From contig NZ_FMDM01000012.1 in NCBI RefSeq assembly GCF_900090105.1, forward strand, positions 81,104-145,103: DNA of 64,000 nucleotides, read 5' to 3'. The stretch is from Micromonospora humi. Its GTDB lineage: Bacteria > Actinomycetota > Actinomycetes > Mycobacteriales > Micromonosporaceae. The position numbers and the translations under genes are program-made. Under the pieces are notes generated by a model that was not told the DNA's origin, ran no database searches, and saw only the letters and a list, made by a program, of their open reading frames with translations. Shown in pieces: positions 39,957-49,167 of the stretch (its first letter is position 1; each line of letters starts with the position of its first letter).

Positions 39957-41495
39957 ATGAATTCTGACGCGGCAACCGAGGAAGCCAACCGGGCGGCGGG
40001 CCCGCGCCCGGTGCGGGGCGATGCCGCGGGCGGCGGGGAATCCGGTGGGCCGAACCGGTGGCTCGCGCTCGCCGTCCTGTGCGTCGCCCAGCTGATGGTC
40101 ATCCTGGACTCCACCATCGTGAACATCGCGCTGCCGAGCGCGCAGCGCGACCTGGGGTTCTCCGACGGCGACCGGCAGTGGGTGGTGACCGGATACGCGC
40201 TGGCGTTCGGAAGCCTCCTGCTGCTGGGTGGACGGCTCTCGGACCTGTTCGGGCGGAAGCGACTGTTCGTCCTCGGTGTGCTGGGTTTCGCCGCGGCCTC
40301 GGCGGTCGGCGGCGCCGCCGGTGGCTTCCCGCTCCTGCTCGTCGCCCGGGTCGGTCAGGGGGCGTTCGGGGCGATGCTCGCGCCCGCCGCCCTGTCGCTG
40401 CTGTCGGTCACCTTCGCCCGGGACGCGAAGGAGCGCGGTCGTGCCTTCGGGGTCTTCGGCGCGGTCTCCGGCGCGGGCGGCGCTCTGGGGCTGCTGCTGG
40501 GTGGCGTCCTCACCCAGGACGCGTCGTGGCGGTGGTGTCTGTACGTGAACCTGGTCATCGCCGCGCTCGCCCTGGCCGGTGCGTCGATCTGGCTCCGCGG
40601 CGGCGACCGGCCCGAACGGGTACCGCTCGACGTCGCGGGCACGGTCACGGTGGCCCTCGGCCTGGTCGCGATCGTGTTCGGGCTCGGCAACGCGGAGTCG
40701 CAGGGCTGGACCGACGTCCGGACCCTCGGCGCGGTTCTCGCCGGAACGGTCCTCGTGGTCGTGTTCGTGCTGATCGAGCGCCGCGTCGCGCATCCGCTGC
40801 TGCCGCTGGGCGTCGTTCTGGACCGCACCAGGGGAGCCGCGTTCCTGTCGGTGGGGATCTCGGGGATCGGATCCTTCGCGATCTTCCTCTTCCTCACCTA
40901 CTACCTCGTCGACACGCTGGGGTTCACGCCCCTGCAGACCGGCACGGCCTTCCTGCCGATGGTCGCCCTGCTGGTGGTGGGGGCGGTCCTCTCCGGGGCG
41001 ATGCTCATGCCGCGTACCGGCCCGCGTCCGCTCGTCCCGGTGGGCTGCCTGCTCGCCGCCGCCGGGATGGTGCTGCTCACCGGGATCGGCACCGACTCCA
41101 GCTACGTCGGCGGTGTGCTGCCGGCGCTGCTCGTCATCGGATTCGGTTTCGGACTGATCTTTGGTCCGGCCCAGAACGCGGCCACCAGCGGAGTCGACTC
41201 CCGTCGGGCCGGCGTGGCCTCCGCGATGGTCAACACCACCCAACAGGTCGGTGGGTCGATCGGGACGGCCGTGTTCAGCTCGCTCGCGGCGACCGCGATC
41301 ACCCGGTTCCTGACCTCGCACGCCGCGACCGCCGCGCAGCCGGCCACCCGCGCCGACGCCACCATCGCCGGCTACCACCTCGTGTTCTGGATCGCGGCCG
41401 CGGTGTTCCTGGCCGCTGCCGTACTGGCCGCCGCCCTGTTCCGCAGCGGCCCACTGCCGGTCGACCCGGATGCCGCGCCGGTCGCGGCCGGCTGA
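39957..41495 (+). CDS. MFS transporter, DHA2 (EmrB/QacA) drug-efflux family
   Basis: 512 aa with a 35-residue hydrophilic leader and about 14 membrane spans. Family markers are 'LMVILDSTIVNIALPSAQRD' in TM1, 'GRLSDLFGRKRLFVLG' in the loop 2-3 (motif A) and 'SGAGGALGLLLGGVL' (motif C). Proton-driven export of drugs or the product of the neighbouring enzymes. First gene of an operon with a quinone oxidoreductase and two SDRs. Confidence 0.9.
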   Translation: MNSDAATEEANRAAGPRPVRGDAAGGGESGGPNRWLALAVLCVAQLMVILDSTIVNIALPSAQRDLGFSDGDRQWVVTGYALAFGSLLLLGGRLSDLFGRKRLFVLGVLGFAAASAVGGAAGGFPLLLVARVGQGAFGAMLAPAALSLLSVTFARDAKERGRAFGVFGAVSGAGGALGLLLGGVLTQDASWRWCLYVNLVIAALALAGASIWLRGGDRPERVPLDVAGTVTVALGLVAIVFGLGNAESQGWTDVRTLGAVLAGTVLVVVFVLIERRVAHPLLPLGVVLDRTRGAAFLSVGISGIGSFAIFLFLTYYLVDTLGFTPLQTGTAFLPMVALLVVGAVLSGAMLMPRTGPRPLVPVGCLLAAAGMVLLTGIGTDSSYVGGVLPALLVIGFGFGLIFGPAQNAATSGVDSRRAGVASAMVNTTQQVGGSIGTAVFSSLAATAITRFLTSHAATAAQPATRADATIAGYHLVFWIAAAVFLAAAVLAAALFRSGPLPVDPDAAPVAAG

Positions 41496-41530
41496 GCCGA
41501 CCGGCCCCACGGAAAGTTGAGGAGAACATC

Positions 41531-42442
41531 ATGAGAGCAGCACAGTTCCGCGAGTTCGGTGGCCCCGAGGTCCTGACGATCGTGGACCTGCCGGATCCGC
41601 ACCCGGGCCCCGGCCAGGTCCGCATCGTCGTGCGCGCGGTCGGGATCAGCGCGACGGACACCAAGGTGCGTGCCGGCACGGTGAGCTTCGGTGCCGAGCT
41701 GCCGCAGACGACGGGACGCGACGTCGCCGGCGTGGTCGACGAGGTGGGCGAGGGCGTCACCGACGTGACCGTCGGCGACCGGGTCTTCGGCATCTCCGAC
41801 GACGGCGCCGCCGCGGCCGAGCTGGCGTTGCTGACGTTCCGCGCGGTGATCCCCCGGTCGCTCGGCTTCGTCGACGCCGCCGGGCTGCCCGTCGCGCTGG
41901 AGACGGCGACGCGGGTCATCGACCAACTCGGCGTCACCGGCGGCACCACCCTGTTCGTCAACGGCGCGTCCGGTGGCATCGGCAGCACGGCCGTGCAGCT
42001 CGCCGTGGCCCGCGGCGCCCGGGTGATCGGCGCCGCCGGGGCCGCCAACCAGAACTACCTCAGGCTGCTCGGCGCACAGCCCGTCACCTACGGCGACGGC
42101 ATGGTCGACCGGGTTCGGGCCCTCGCGCCGGAGGGCGTCGACGTCGCGTTCGACGTCGCGGGGAACGGGATCCTGCCCGAACTCGTCGGCCTGGCCGGCG
42201 ACGCCCGGAACGTGGTGACGATCGCCGACGTCGAGGGCGCCAGGGAGCACGGTGTGCACTTCAGCAACGGCTTCGTCGACGGCCACGGCTTCCGCTCGCT
42301 CGCCGACGTCGGTGAGTTGATCGAGGCGGGTCGGTTCTGGCTCCCCGTCGACCGGACCTTCCCCCTCGAGCGGATCGCCGAGGCGCACCGCGCCAGCGAG
42401 AACGCCCACGTGCGGGGCAGGTTGGCGCTGGTGCTCGGCTGA
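41531..42442 (+). CDS. NADP-dependent quinone oxidoreductase/zinc-less MDR alcohol dehydrogenase
   Basis: 303 aa, MDR superfamily: 'AAQFREFGGPEVLTIVDLPD', 'GRDVAGVVDEVGEGVT', nucleotide-binding 'VNGASGGIGSTAVQLAVARG'. It lacks the catalytic Cys/His zinc ligands of alcohol dehydrogenases, so a quinone or enone reductase. Start ATG 41531 with TTGAGGAGA, 35 bp after the transporter. Confidence 0.87.
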   Translation: MRAAQFREFGGPEVLTIVDLPDPHPGPGQVRIVVRAVGISATDTKVRAGTVSFGAELPQTTGRDVAGVVDEVGEGVTDVTVGDRVFGISDDGAAAAELALLTFRAVIPRSLGFVDAAGLPVALETATRVIDQLGVTGGTTLFVNGASGGIGSTAVQLAVARGARVIGAAGAANQNYLRLLGAQPVTYGDGMVDRVRALAPEGVDVAFDVAGNGILPELVGLAGDARNVVTIADVEGAREHGVHFSNGFVDGHGFRSLADVGELIEAGRFWLPVDRTFPLERIAEAHRASENAHVRGRLALVLG

Positions 42443-42520
42443 GGGCGGGAACTCGACGTCCGTCCCGCCCGACCTTCCCGGCGGGAGCGACAACCGATCA
42501 ACGAAACGAAGGGAGACGAC

Positions 42521-43258
42521 ATGGGTGACGAACAACCGCGGGTCGCGATCGTGACCGGCGGGTCGGGAGGCATCGGCCGGGCGGTCGTCGAGCGGCTCGC
42601 CGCCGACGGCATGTCCGTCGTCGTGCACTACGCCGGCAACGAGGAGCGTGCGACACAGACCGTGCGGTCGGTGACCGGCCAGGGCGGGTCCGCGGTCGCG
42701 GTGGCGGCGGACGTGGCCGAGCCGGCTCAGGTACGGGCGCTGTTCGACGAGGCGGAGCGGCGACTCGGTGGGGTGGACGTGGTGGTCAACACCGCGGGCA
42801 TCATGCTGCTCGCCCCGCTGGCCGAACTCGACGTGGCGGACTTCGACCGGATGCACCGCACGAACGTCCGGGGCGCGTTCCTGGTCAGCCAGCAGGCGGC
42901 GGAACGCCTGCGACCAGGCGGCGCGCTGATCAACTTTTCGTCCAGCGTGGTGCGGCTGGCGCAGCCGACCTACGGCGCCTACGCGGCGACGAAGGGTGCG
43001 GTGGAGGCGATGACGCTGATCCTCGCCAGGGAACTGCGCGGCCGGGACGTCACCGTCAACGCCGTGGCCCCCGGTCCGACGGCCACCCCGTTGTTCCTCG
43101 ACGGCAAGGACCAGCAGACGATCGACCACCTCGCGTCGCTGCCGCCGCTGCAACGGCTGGGCCGGCCGGACGACATCGCCGAGACCGTCGCCTTTCTCGC
43201 CGGGCCGGCGCGCTGGGTCAACGGTCAGGTCATCCACACCAACGGCGGGATCGTCTGA
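42521..43258 (+). CDS. short-chain dehydrogenase/reductase (3-oxoacyl reductase-like)
   Basis: 245 aa classical SDR: 'VTGGSGGIGRAVVERLAADG', NTAG ('VVVNTAGIM', the usual NNAG is altered), Ser in 'LINFSSSVVRLAQPT', active site 'YAATK', C-terminal 'VNGQVIHTNGGIV'. ATG 42521 follows GAAGGGAGA. Part of the MFS operon. Confidence 0.86.
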   Translation: MGDEQPRVAIVTGGSGGIGRAVVERLAADGMSVVVHYAGNEERATQTVRSVTGQGGSAVAVAADVAEPAQVRALFDEAERRLGGVDVVVNTAGIMLLAPLAELDVADFDRMHRTNVRGAFLVSQQAAERLRPGGALINFSSSVVRLAQPTYGAYAATKGAVEAMTLILARELRGRDVTVNAVAPGPTATPLFLDGKDQQTIDHLASLPPLQRLGRPDDIAETVAFLAGPARWVNGQVIHTNGGIV

Positions 43259-43288
43259 CCGCCGACAACCCACGTGGGAAGGAGTGCC

Positions 43289-44176
43289 ATGAACAAGATC
43301 GTGGTCATCACCGGAGCGTCGAGCGGCTTCGGCGCCATGGCGGCCCGGGAACTGGCGCACGCGGGCCACACCGTCTACGCGGGCATGCGGGACCTCCGGG
43401 GCAGGAACGCGGAGGCGGCAGCCGATCTCACCGCCCATGCCCGCCGGGAGGGGGTGGACGCCAGGGCGGTCGAGATGGACGTCGCGGACCAGGCCTCCGT
43501 CGACGCGGCGATCGAGCGGATCGTCGCGGAGAGCGGCCGTCTCGACGTGGTGGTGCACAACGCCGGGCACATGACGTTGGGTCCGGCGGAGGCGTTCACG
43601 GTCGAGCAGCTCGCGAGCGTGTACGACACCAACGTGCTCTCGACGCAGCGGGTGAACCGGGCGGCGTTGCCGCACCTGCGCCGGCAGCGGGACGGACTGC
43701 TGGTCTGGGTCGGTTCCAGCAGCGCCCGCGGCGGCACCCCGCCCTGGCTGGGGCCGTACTTCGCGGCGAAGGCGGCCGAGGACGCCCTGGCGGTGAGCAT
43801 CGCCGCGGAGGTCACCCGGTTCGGGATCGACACCTCGATCATCGTGCCCGGCTCGTTCACCACCGGCACCAACCACTACGCGCACGCCGGGCGTCCGCAG
43901 GACGCCGCCGTGGCCGAGGAGTACGACGCGGTCTACGCCGGCGTGCGGGACGACCTGCTGCGGCGCCAGGCGGCCCTGTCGCCGCCGGACGCCGACCCGA
44001 CCGAGGTGGCCCGGCAGCTCGCCCGGGTGGTCGACCTGCCGAAGGGCAGCCGGCCCTTCCGGGTCTACATCGACCCGGCGCAGGACGGCGCCGAGGAGAT
44101 CTTCCGCATCGGCGACCGCGTCCGCCGCGACTTCTACCGCACCGTCGGCTACCCGGACCTGCTGACTCCGAGCTGA
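43289..44176 (+). CDS. short-chain dehydrogenase/reductase
   Basis: 295 aa SDR: 'VITGASSGFGAMAARELAHA', 'DVVVHNAGHMTLGPAEAF', Ser in 'VGSSSARGGTPPW', and the active-site Tyr-Lys as 'YFAAK' near 158-162. A 50-residue C-terminal extension ends 'YIDPAQDGAEEIFRIGDRVR', as in a subset with an extra lid. ATG 43289 behind GGAAGGAG. Last gene of the operon. Confidence 0.85.
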   Translation: MNKIVVITGASSGFGAMAARELAHAGHTVYAGMRDLRGRNAEAAADLTAHARREGVDARAVEMDVADQASVDAAIERIVAESGRLDVVVHNAGHMTLGPAEAFTVEQLASVYDTNVLSTQRVNRAALPHLRRQRDGLLVWVGSSSARGGTPPWLGPYFAAKAAEDALAVSIAAEVTRFGIDTSIIVPGSFTTGTNHYAHAGRPQDAAVAEEYDAVYAGVRDDLLRRQAALSPPDADPTEVARQLARVVDLPKGSRPFRVYIDPAQDGAEEIFRIGDRVRRDFYRTVGYPDLLTPS

Positions 44177-44245
44177 AAGACGGATCGGCGTACGCGCGGG
44201 GCGGTGCCCGGGCGACTCGGTGTGCGGTCGCCCGGGCGCCGCCGG

Positions 44246-44989
44246 TTACGTGGTCGTTCCGGCCCGGTGCAGGATCTGGGCCAGCTCGGCCGGTCGGCTG
44301 AGCATCGGCCAGTGCCACGTCGGCAGTTCCTCGTACCGCCACGAGTCGCCGGTCATGTGCCGGCACAGCGGCACGGTGGCGGCCATCTGGCGCGTCTGCT
44401 CGACGGTGAAGCTCGACAGCACACCGAGGCGCGGCAGCTTCTCCCACGCCCTGGTGAGCCGCACCGGGGTGGTGGCGGTCGCCCACGGTTGGGCAGTGGA
44501 TCGCTCGGTGAGCAGCGCGACGACCGATTCGTCCACATCTGCCGCGGTCGCCGCCAGGTCGGCCCACGGCGGGGGCGGCAGCCGCCAGCCGTCGCCGTGT
44601 TCGGCCACCGCCGCCGCGTTGCGTTCGCGTTCCTGGGGCGGGTTGAAGTCGTCGTTCGCGGCCCCGTCGGGCAGGGGACCGGTGTCGACGAAGACCAGCT
44701 GGGCGATGCGGTCGGTCATGCGATCGGCGGCGGCGGTCGTCACCACCGCGCCGGCGTAGCTGTGCCCGACGAGGACCACGTCGTGCAGGTCCTCGTAGCG
44801 CAGCAGGTTGACCACGTCGGTGACGTGGACGTCGAGGTCGGTGTCCGGGCGGGCCAGGTGGGCACGCTCGCCCAGGCCGGTCAGGCTCAGCGGGTACACG
44901 TCATGGCCGTGCCCACGCAGGGCGTCGGCGACCGGACGCCAGGCCCACGCGCCGAGCCAGAACCCGGGAACCAGTACGAATGTCGTCAT
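44246..44989 (-). CDS. alpha/beta hydrolase (EstC/MES-like esterase)
   Basis: 247 aa. 'FVLVPGFWLGAWAWRPVADA', 'PLSLTGLGERAHLARPDTDL', nucleophile 'VLVGHSYAGAVVT' and a C-terminal His in 'ELPTWHWPMLSRP' match methyl-ester esterase-type hydrolases. Divergent from the WYL regulator with a 58-bp shared promoter, suggesting direct control. Confidence 0.85.
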   Translation of the reverse strand: MTTFVLVPGFWLGAWAWRPVADALRGHGHDVYPLSLTGLGERAHLARPDTDLDVHVTDVVNLLRYEDLHDVVLVGHSYAGAVVTTAAADRMTDRIAQLVFVDTGPLPDGAANDDFNPPQERERNAAAVAEHGDGWRLPPPPWADLAATAADVDESVVALLTERSTAQPWATATTPVRLTRAWEKLPRLGVLSSFTVEQTRQMAATVPLCRHMTGDSWRYEELPTWHWPMLSRPAELAQILHRAGTTT

Positions 44990-45006
44990 GCCTGGCACGC
45001 TACGAT

Positions 45007-45034
45007 CAATACCGGACAGGTTCCGCCCGGATTG
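45007..45034. promoter_or_regulatory. candidate operator between esterase and WYL regulator
   Basis: Near-palindrome CAAT(A)CCGG ... CCGGATTG; half-sites are complementary except for one inserted base. It lies in the 58-bp divergent gap. Confidence 0.3.
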
Positions 45035-45047
45035 GGAGGTCGAAGAA

Positions 45048-46037
45048 GTGACCCGGCCCACCGCGCGTGTCCTGGCGTTGCTGGAGATCCTCCAGGCCGG
45101 TGGCGGCTTCACCGTCGCCGACCTGGCCGGGCGGCTGGGCGTCGACGAGCGCACGGTCCGCCGCTACGCCACGCACCTCGCCGACCTCGGCATCCCGGTC
45201 GAGGCCCGGCGCGGTCGCTACGGCGGGTACCGGCTCGCACCCGGATACAAGCTGCCGCCACTCATGCTCACCGACGAGGAGGCCGTCGCCGTCATGCTCG
45301 GGCTCGTCGCCGCCACCCGGGCAGGGCTGGTCACCGCCGAGGGCGCGGCCGCCGAGAGCGCGACCGCGAAGATCCGCCGGGTGCTGCCGGCCGTCCTCGC
45401 CCGGCGCATCGATGCGCTGCTGGACACCGTGGACTTCACCGCACCGGTCCGCAGGTCCGCCCCGCCGGGCATCGAGGTGCTGCTGGTGCTCGCCGACGCG
45501 GCCCGACACCAGCAACCGGTGAGCATCACCTACACCAGTTGGCGCGGCCGGTCCGGCGAGCGGCAGCTCGACCCGTACGGGCTGGTCTTCCACGCCGGCC
45601 GGTGGTACGTCACCGGACACGACCACCACCGCGGCGCCGTGCGGACGTTCCGGCTCGACCGGATCGGGACGGCCCGCCCCGGCCAGGGCAGGTTCGACAT
45701 CCCGGCCGGCTTCGATCCCACCGGGCAGGTTCTCGCCGGGCTGGCCGCCGTGCCGTACGCGCACGACGTCTCCGTGGTGCTGCACACCAGCCTCGGGCAG
45801 GCGCGGCGACGGATCCCGCCGTCGGTCGGCACGCTCACCGAGGTCCCCAGCGGGGTGCGCCTCACCACCCGGGCCGAACGGCTCGACGGTGCGGCACAGC
45901 TGCTCGCCGGGCTCGGCTGGCCCTTCACGATCGACCGACCGGACGAACTCAAGGACGAGGTACGCGCCCTGGCCACCCGGCTGCTCACCGCCACCGAGCG
46001 GCCGGGCCTCAGCGCAACGCCGCGGACGCCTGAGTGA
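45048..46037 (+). CDS. HTH-WYL (YafY-type) transcriptional regulator
   Basis: 329 aa from GTG 45048. N-terminal winged HTH 'FTVADLAGRLGVDERTVRRY', 'GIPVEARRGRYGGYRLAPGY', then a WYL domain ('QPVSITYTSWRGRSGERQLD', 'PYGLVFHAGRWYVTGHD') and a WCX tail. WYL domains sense ligands such as nucleic acids or nucleotides. The 3' end overlaps the convergent TetR gene by 29 bp. Confidence 0.88.
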   Translation: MTRPTARVLALLEILQAGGGFTVADLAGRLGVDERTVRRYATHLADLGIPVEARRGRYGGYRLAPGYKLPPLMLTDEEAVAVMLGLVAATRAGLVTAEGAAAESATAKIRRVLPAVLARRIDALLDTVDFTAPVRRSAPPGIEVLLVLADAARHQQPVSITYTSWRGRSGERQLDPYGLVFHAGRWYVTGHDHHRGAVRTFRLDRIGTARPGQGRFDIPAGFDPTGQVLAGLAAVPYAHDVSVVLHTSLGQARRRIPPSVGTLTEVPSGVRLTTRAERLDGAAQLLAGLGWPFTIDRPDELKDEVRALATRLLTATERPGLSATPRTPE

Positions 46038-46614
46038 TCAGCCACTCCTCCGACCGCTGGTAGGTCCAGCCGTTGTCGTCGAGCAGAGTGAAGTAGCCGG
46101 AGTATCCGAAGTAGAACCAGAGGATGTCGGTGGCCTCCGCGACGTCCATCCCGTCCCGGAGGCCGCCGACGTCGCGGAGCCGGACGGCGACGGCTTCCAC
46201 GGCGTCGCGGTAGCGCTTCGTGGCCACCCGCAGGTCCGCGGCGACCTCGGGATGGTGCGGCGCGGTCGTCAAGGTCAGCCGCATGATGTCGCCGTACGTC
46301 TCGCGCATGGCCCGGACCGTGGCCGCCGTGTTCCGCAGGATCTCGTCCGGGTCGGTGAGGGTCTCCTGCCGGGAGAGGGTCTGCGCCACGATCGGCGCCT
46401 GGCTCCACCGGTCGACAAGCGTCCGGATCAGCCCCTGCTTGCCGCCGGTCACCGCGTACACCGTGGCCGGCGCCACGCGGGCCTCCGCGGCGATGTCCTC
46501 GATCTTCGTCGCGAAGTATCCGTTGCGGGCGAAGAGCGAGCGCGCCGCGTCGATGATGGCGGCGCGGGTGGCCGCGGCGTACTCGGCCCGGCGGTTCCTG
46601 GGCGGTTCGGTCAT
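46009..46614 (-). CDS. TetR-family transcriptional regulator
   Basis: 201 aa. HTH 'IIDAARSLFARNGYFATKIE' and 'DIAAEARVAPATVYAVTGGK', ligand domain ending 'WFYFGYSGYFTLLDDNGWTY'. Divergent from the FAD oxidoreductase, with an inverted repeat in the 70-bp gap, so probably its repressor. Confidence 0.88.
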   Translation of the reverse strand: MTEPPRNRRAEYAAATRAAIIDAARSLFARNGYFATKIEDIAAEARVAPATVYAVTGGKQGLIRTLVDRWSQAPIVAQTLSRQETLTDPDEILRNTAATVRAMRETYGDIMRLTLTTAPHHPEVAADLRVATKRYRDAVEAVAVRLRDVGGLRDGMDVAEATDILWFYFGYSGYFTLLDDNGWTYQRSEEWLITQASAALR

Positions 46615-46637
46615 GGTCCGGTGAGCATAGCCTCCGT

Positions 46638-46666
46638 CATTCGCCAGAGTTGGTCTCCGGCGAATG
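46638..46666. promoter_or_regulatory. candidate TetR operator
   Basis: Inverted repeat CATTCGCC-N13-GGCGAATG (46638-46645 with 46659-46666) between the TetR gene and the FAD oxidoreductase. A second, wider one, CCAGAGT/ACTCTGG, occurs at 46644 and 46674. Confidence 0.5.
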
Positions 46667-46684
46667 GGTGGATACTCTGGCGAC

Positions 46685-47953
46685 ATGAGTGACAGGCTGA
46701 CGTCAGGACCGCGGTACGAGGCAGCTCGGACGATCTGGAACGGCGCGGTGTCCCGCCGTCCACTCGCCGTTCTTCGATGCGCCGGCGCGGCCGACGTCCA
46801 GGCCGGGGTGCGGGCCGCCCGGGAGGACGGTCTCCCGCTGTCGGTGCGCGGCGGCGGGCACGACTGGGCCGGTCGGGCCCTCGTCGACGGGGGACTGACG
46901 CTGGATCTGAGCCCGATGCGGCAGGTGAGCGTCGACCCGGCCACCGCGGTCGCCACCGTGGCGGGCGGCGCCACCTCGGCCGACGTGGCCGCGGCCGCGC
47001 AGCGGGCCGGGCTGGTCGCGGTGACCGGGACGGCCGGTTCGGTCGGGATGGCCGGCCTGACGCTCGGCGGTGGTTACGGGCCGCTGAGCGGCCGGTTCGG
47101 CCTCGCCGCCGACAACCTGCTGTCGGCCGACGTGGTGCTCGCCGACGGCACGCTGGTCACCGTCGACGAAGAACACGATCCCGAGTTGCTCTGGGCGCTG
47201 CGCGGCGGTGGCGGCAACTTCGGCGTGGTCACCACGATGCGGATCCGGCTGCACGCGGTGCCGGCGATCCTGGCCGGGATGATCATGTTCCGGTTCGACG
47301 TCCTGCCGGACCTGGAGGAGTCGCTGCTGCGCGGGCCGGACGAGCTGACTGTGCAGGCCGGGTTCATCACCGCGCCGACCGGCGAGCCGGTGCTCTTCGC
47401 CGCGCCGACCTGGTGCGGGGATCCCGAGGTGGGGATGAAGGCGCTGCACCGGCTCACCGAACTCGGCGAGCCGCTGACGGCGCAGGTCGGTCCGACCACG
47501 ATGCCCGACCAGCTCGCGCAGATCGACGCGATGTTCCCGGCGGGCCGCCACGTCGAGATCGGGGCACGTACGGTCACCGCACTCGACCCTGAGGTCCGGC
47601 AGATCCTGCTCGACGCCGCGAACGCCACGACCTCGCCGCTGTCGGCGATCTCGCTGCACAGCCTCCACGGGGCGGCCGCCCGCGTCCCCGCCGACGCCAC
47701 CGCGTTCCGCAACCGGACGCCGCACCTCATGGTCGAGACCATCGCGGTCTGGGAACCGGGAGACCCCGCTGAGGATCAACACCGTGCCTGGGTACGGGGA
47801 ACCGACAGGCTTCCGGGCGGCTATCCCAACCTGCTCGGGCCGGAGGACACCGCGCGTACCGCCGCCGCCTTCGGGCCGAACGGCGAGCGCCTGCTGGCCG
47901 CCAAGAAGCGGTACGACCCGGACCTCGTGTTCCACGCCCCGGGTGCGCTGTGA
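46685..47953 (+). CDS. FAD-binding oxidoreductase (berberine-bridge/VAO family)
   Basis: 422 aa. FAD_binding_4 domain with 'LPLSVRGGGHDWAGRALVDG', whose GGGH histidine is the usual covalent flavin site, 'SVGMAGLTLGGGYGPLSGRF' (the Cys for a second covalent bond is absent), and the C-terminal BBE motif 'GGYPNL' with 'KKRYDPDLVF'. An oxidase or dehydrogenase of a small alcohol, sugar or aromatic metabolite. Controlled probably by the divergent TetR; overlaps the MerR gene by 4 bp. Confidence 0.88.
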   Translation: MSDRLTSGPRYEAARTIWNGAVSRRPLAVLRCAGAADVQAGVRAAREDGLPLSVRGGGHDWAGRALVDGGLTLDLSPMRQVSVDPATAVATVAGGATSADVAAAAQRAGLVAVTGTAGSVGMAGLTLGGGYGPLSGRFGLAADNLLSADVVLADGTLVTVDEEHDPELLWALRGGGGNFGVVTTMRIRLHAVPAILAGMIMFRFDVLPDLEESLLRGPDELTVQAGFITAPTGEPVLFAAPTWCGDPEVGMKALHRLTELGEPLTAQVGPTTMPDQLAQIDAMFPAGRHVEIGARTVTALDPEVRQILLDAANATTSPLSAISLHSLHGAAARVPADATAFRNRTPHLMVETIAVWEPGDPAEDQHRAWVRGTDRLPGGYPNLLGPEDTARTAAAFGPNGERLLAAKKRYDPDLVFHAPGAL

Positions 47954-48720
47954 GCTGGAGCACCCGGGAGATCGCCCAACTCGCCGGCACGACGCTGCGA
48001 GCGGTACGTCACTACCACGACATCGGCCTGCTCGCGGAGCCAGAGCGGCGTAGCAACGGGTACAAGCAGTACGGGGTGGCGCACCTCGTCCGGATCCTGC
48101 GGATCAGGCGCCTGACGGAGTTGGGGTTCTCGCTGACGCAGATCGCGGCCATGCCGGACACCGACGACCAGCCCGTCGAGGCCCTGCGCACGCTCGACGC
48201 CGAACTCGCCGCCACCATCGAACGACTCCAACGGGCGCGCCTCGAACTCGGCGTCATCCTGCGGCAACCCACACCGGCGGAACTACCACCCGGCTTCGTC
48301 GCACCCGGTGTCGTGTCGACGATGCCGCCCGCCGATCGTTCGTTTCTCGTCGTGCTCACCCGGGTCCTCGGTGCCGAGACCATGCGGGCCTGGGCGGACA
48401 TGCTGCGCAAGCCCGTCACCGACCCGGTCGCCGAGCGGTTCGACGCGCTACCCGAGGACGCCGACGAGCAGACCCGGGACTCGGTGGCCCGGGACCTGGC
48501 CCCCTTCGTGCGGGCGCTGTACGCGGAGAATCCCGGAGTCGGGATCACGAACGCCGGCACCCGGTACAGCGCGCGCTACGTCCAGCAGGCCGTGGGCAAG
48601 GCGTTGGCGGACCTCTACAACCCCGCGCAGCTGGACGTCCTGCGGCGCACCAACCGGCTGCTGTCCGAACCGGACGACCAGTCGACCGTGGCCCGCCCAC
48701 CGAAGCGGGAGATCCGATGA
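47950..48720 (+). CDS. MerR-family transcriptional regulator
   Basis: 256 aa from GTG 47950 within the oxidoreductase stop (GTGA). N-terminal MerR HTH 'STREIAQLAGTTLRAVRHYH', 'LLAEPERRSNGYKQYGV', coiled-coil dimer helix, and a 140-residue effector part with no metal-binding Cys. It may be part of an autoregulated oxidoreductase operon. Confidence 0.87.
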   Translation: MSWSTREIAQLAGTTLRAVRHYHDIGLLAEPERRSNGYKQYGVAHLVRILRIRRLTELGFSLTQIAAMPDTDDQPVEALRTLDAELAATIERLQRARLELGVILRQPTPAELPPGFVAPGVVSTMPPADRSFLVVLTRVLGAETMRAWADMLRKPVTDPVAERFDALPEDADEQTRDSVARDLAPFVRALYAENPGVGITNAGTRYSARYVQQAVGKALADLYNPAQLDVLRRTNRLLSEPDDQSTVARPPKREIR

Positions 48721-48811
48721 CGGCTCGCCCCGGGTGCTGCTGGATGGACCGACGCCTCCGCGTCCCGGTCACCGGCGAGGAACGGGGAGCGCGGCCCGGC
48801 GCAGCGCCGGC

Positions 48812-49135
48812 TCAGTTGTCGCCCGACGCCTGATCGTGCCGCCGGCCCGGGTCCAGGGCGAGGCGCTGCGAGATCCGAACGTACAACATGCCCATGCAGC
48901 CGCTGAGGGTCGCGATGACGATCGCCTTGGTGACCGGACTGCCCGTGGCGATGTCCGCCACGACGAGCAGGGACACCATGAACGCGGCCAAGCCGAGCGC
49001 GGCGTAGACCCTGTCCTGCGCCTTCTCCCACCGGCGCATGGTGCGGCTGCGCTGCCGGTCGACGCTGCGGGTCTCGATGAACAGTGCGATCAGCAGGACG
49101 GGAACCACCTGTACCGCACCCTCGTAGAGGATCAC
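48812..49135 (-). CDS. small membrane protein
   Basis: 107 aa from GTG 49135, with GGAAAGG eight bases upstream. Three hydrophobic segments: 'AVQVVPVLLIALFIETRSV', 'YAALGLAAFMVSLLVVADIA' and 'AIVIATLSGCMGMLYVRI'. A charged linker with five Arg/Lys lies between the first two. No family. Encoded in tandem with the DUF3159 gene, 32 bp downstream. Confidence 0.7.
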   Translation of the reverse strand: MILYEGAVQVVPVLLIALFIETRSVDRQRSRTMRRWEKAQDRVYAALGLAAFMVSLLVVADIATGSPVTKAIVIATLSGCMGMLYVRISQRLALDPGRRHDQASGDN

Positions 49136-49167
49136 GTTCGTGCCTTTCCGGGTCGATGGTCGCGACG

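Noticed and set aside
39753-41510. 585-codon minus-strand frame
   Set aside because: Shadow of the MFS transporter; low-complexity charged sequence without family resemblance.
41372-43885. 837-codon minus-strand frame over the MFS/SDR operon
   Set aside because: Antisense to three genes with complete catalytic motifs on the + strand; no motif of its own.
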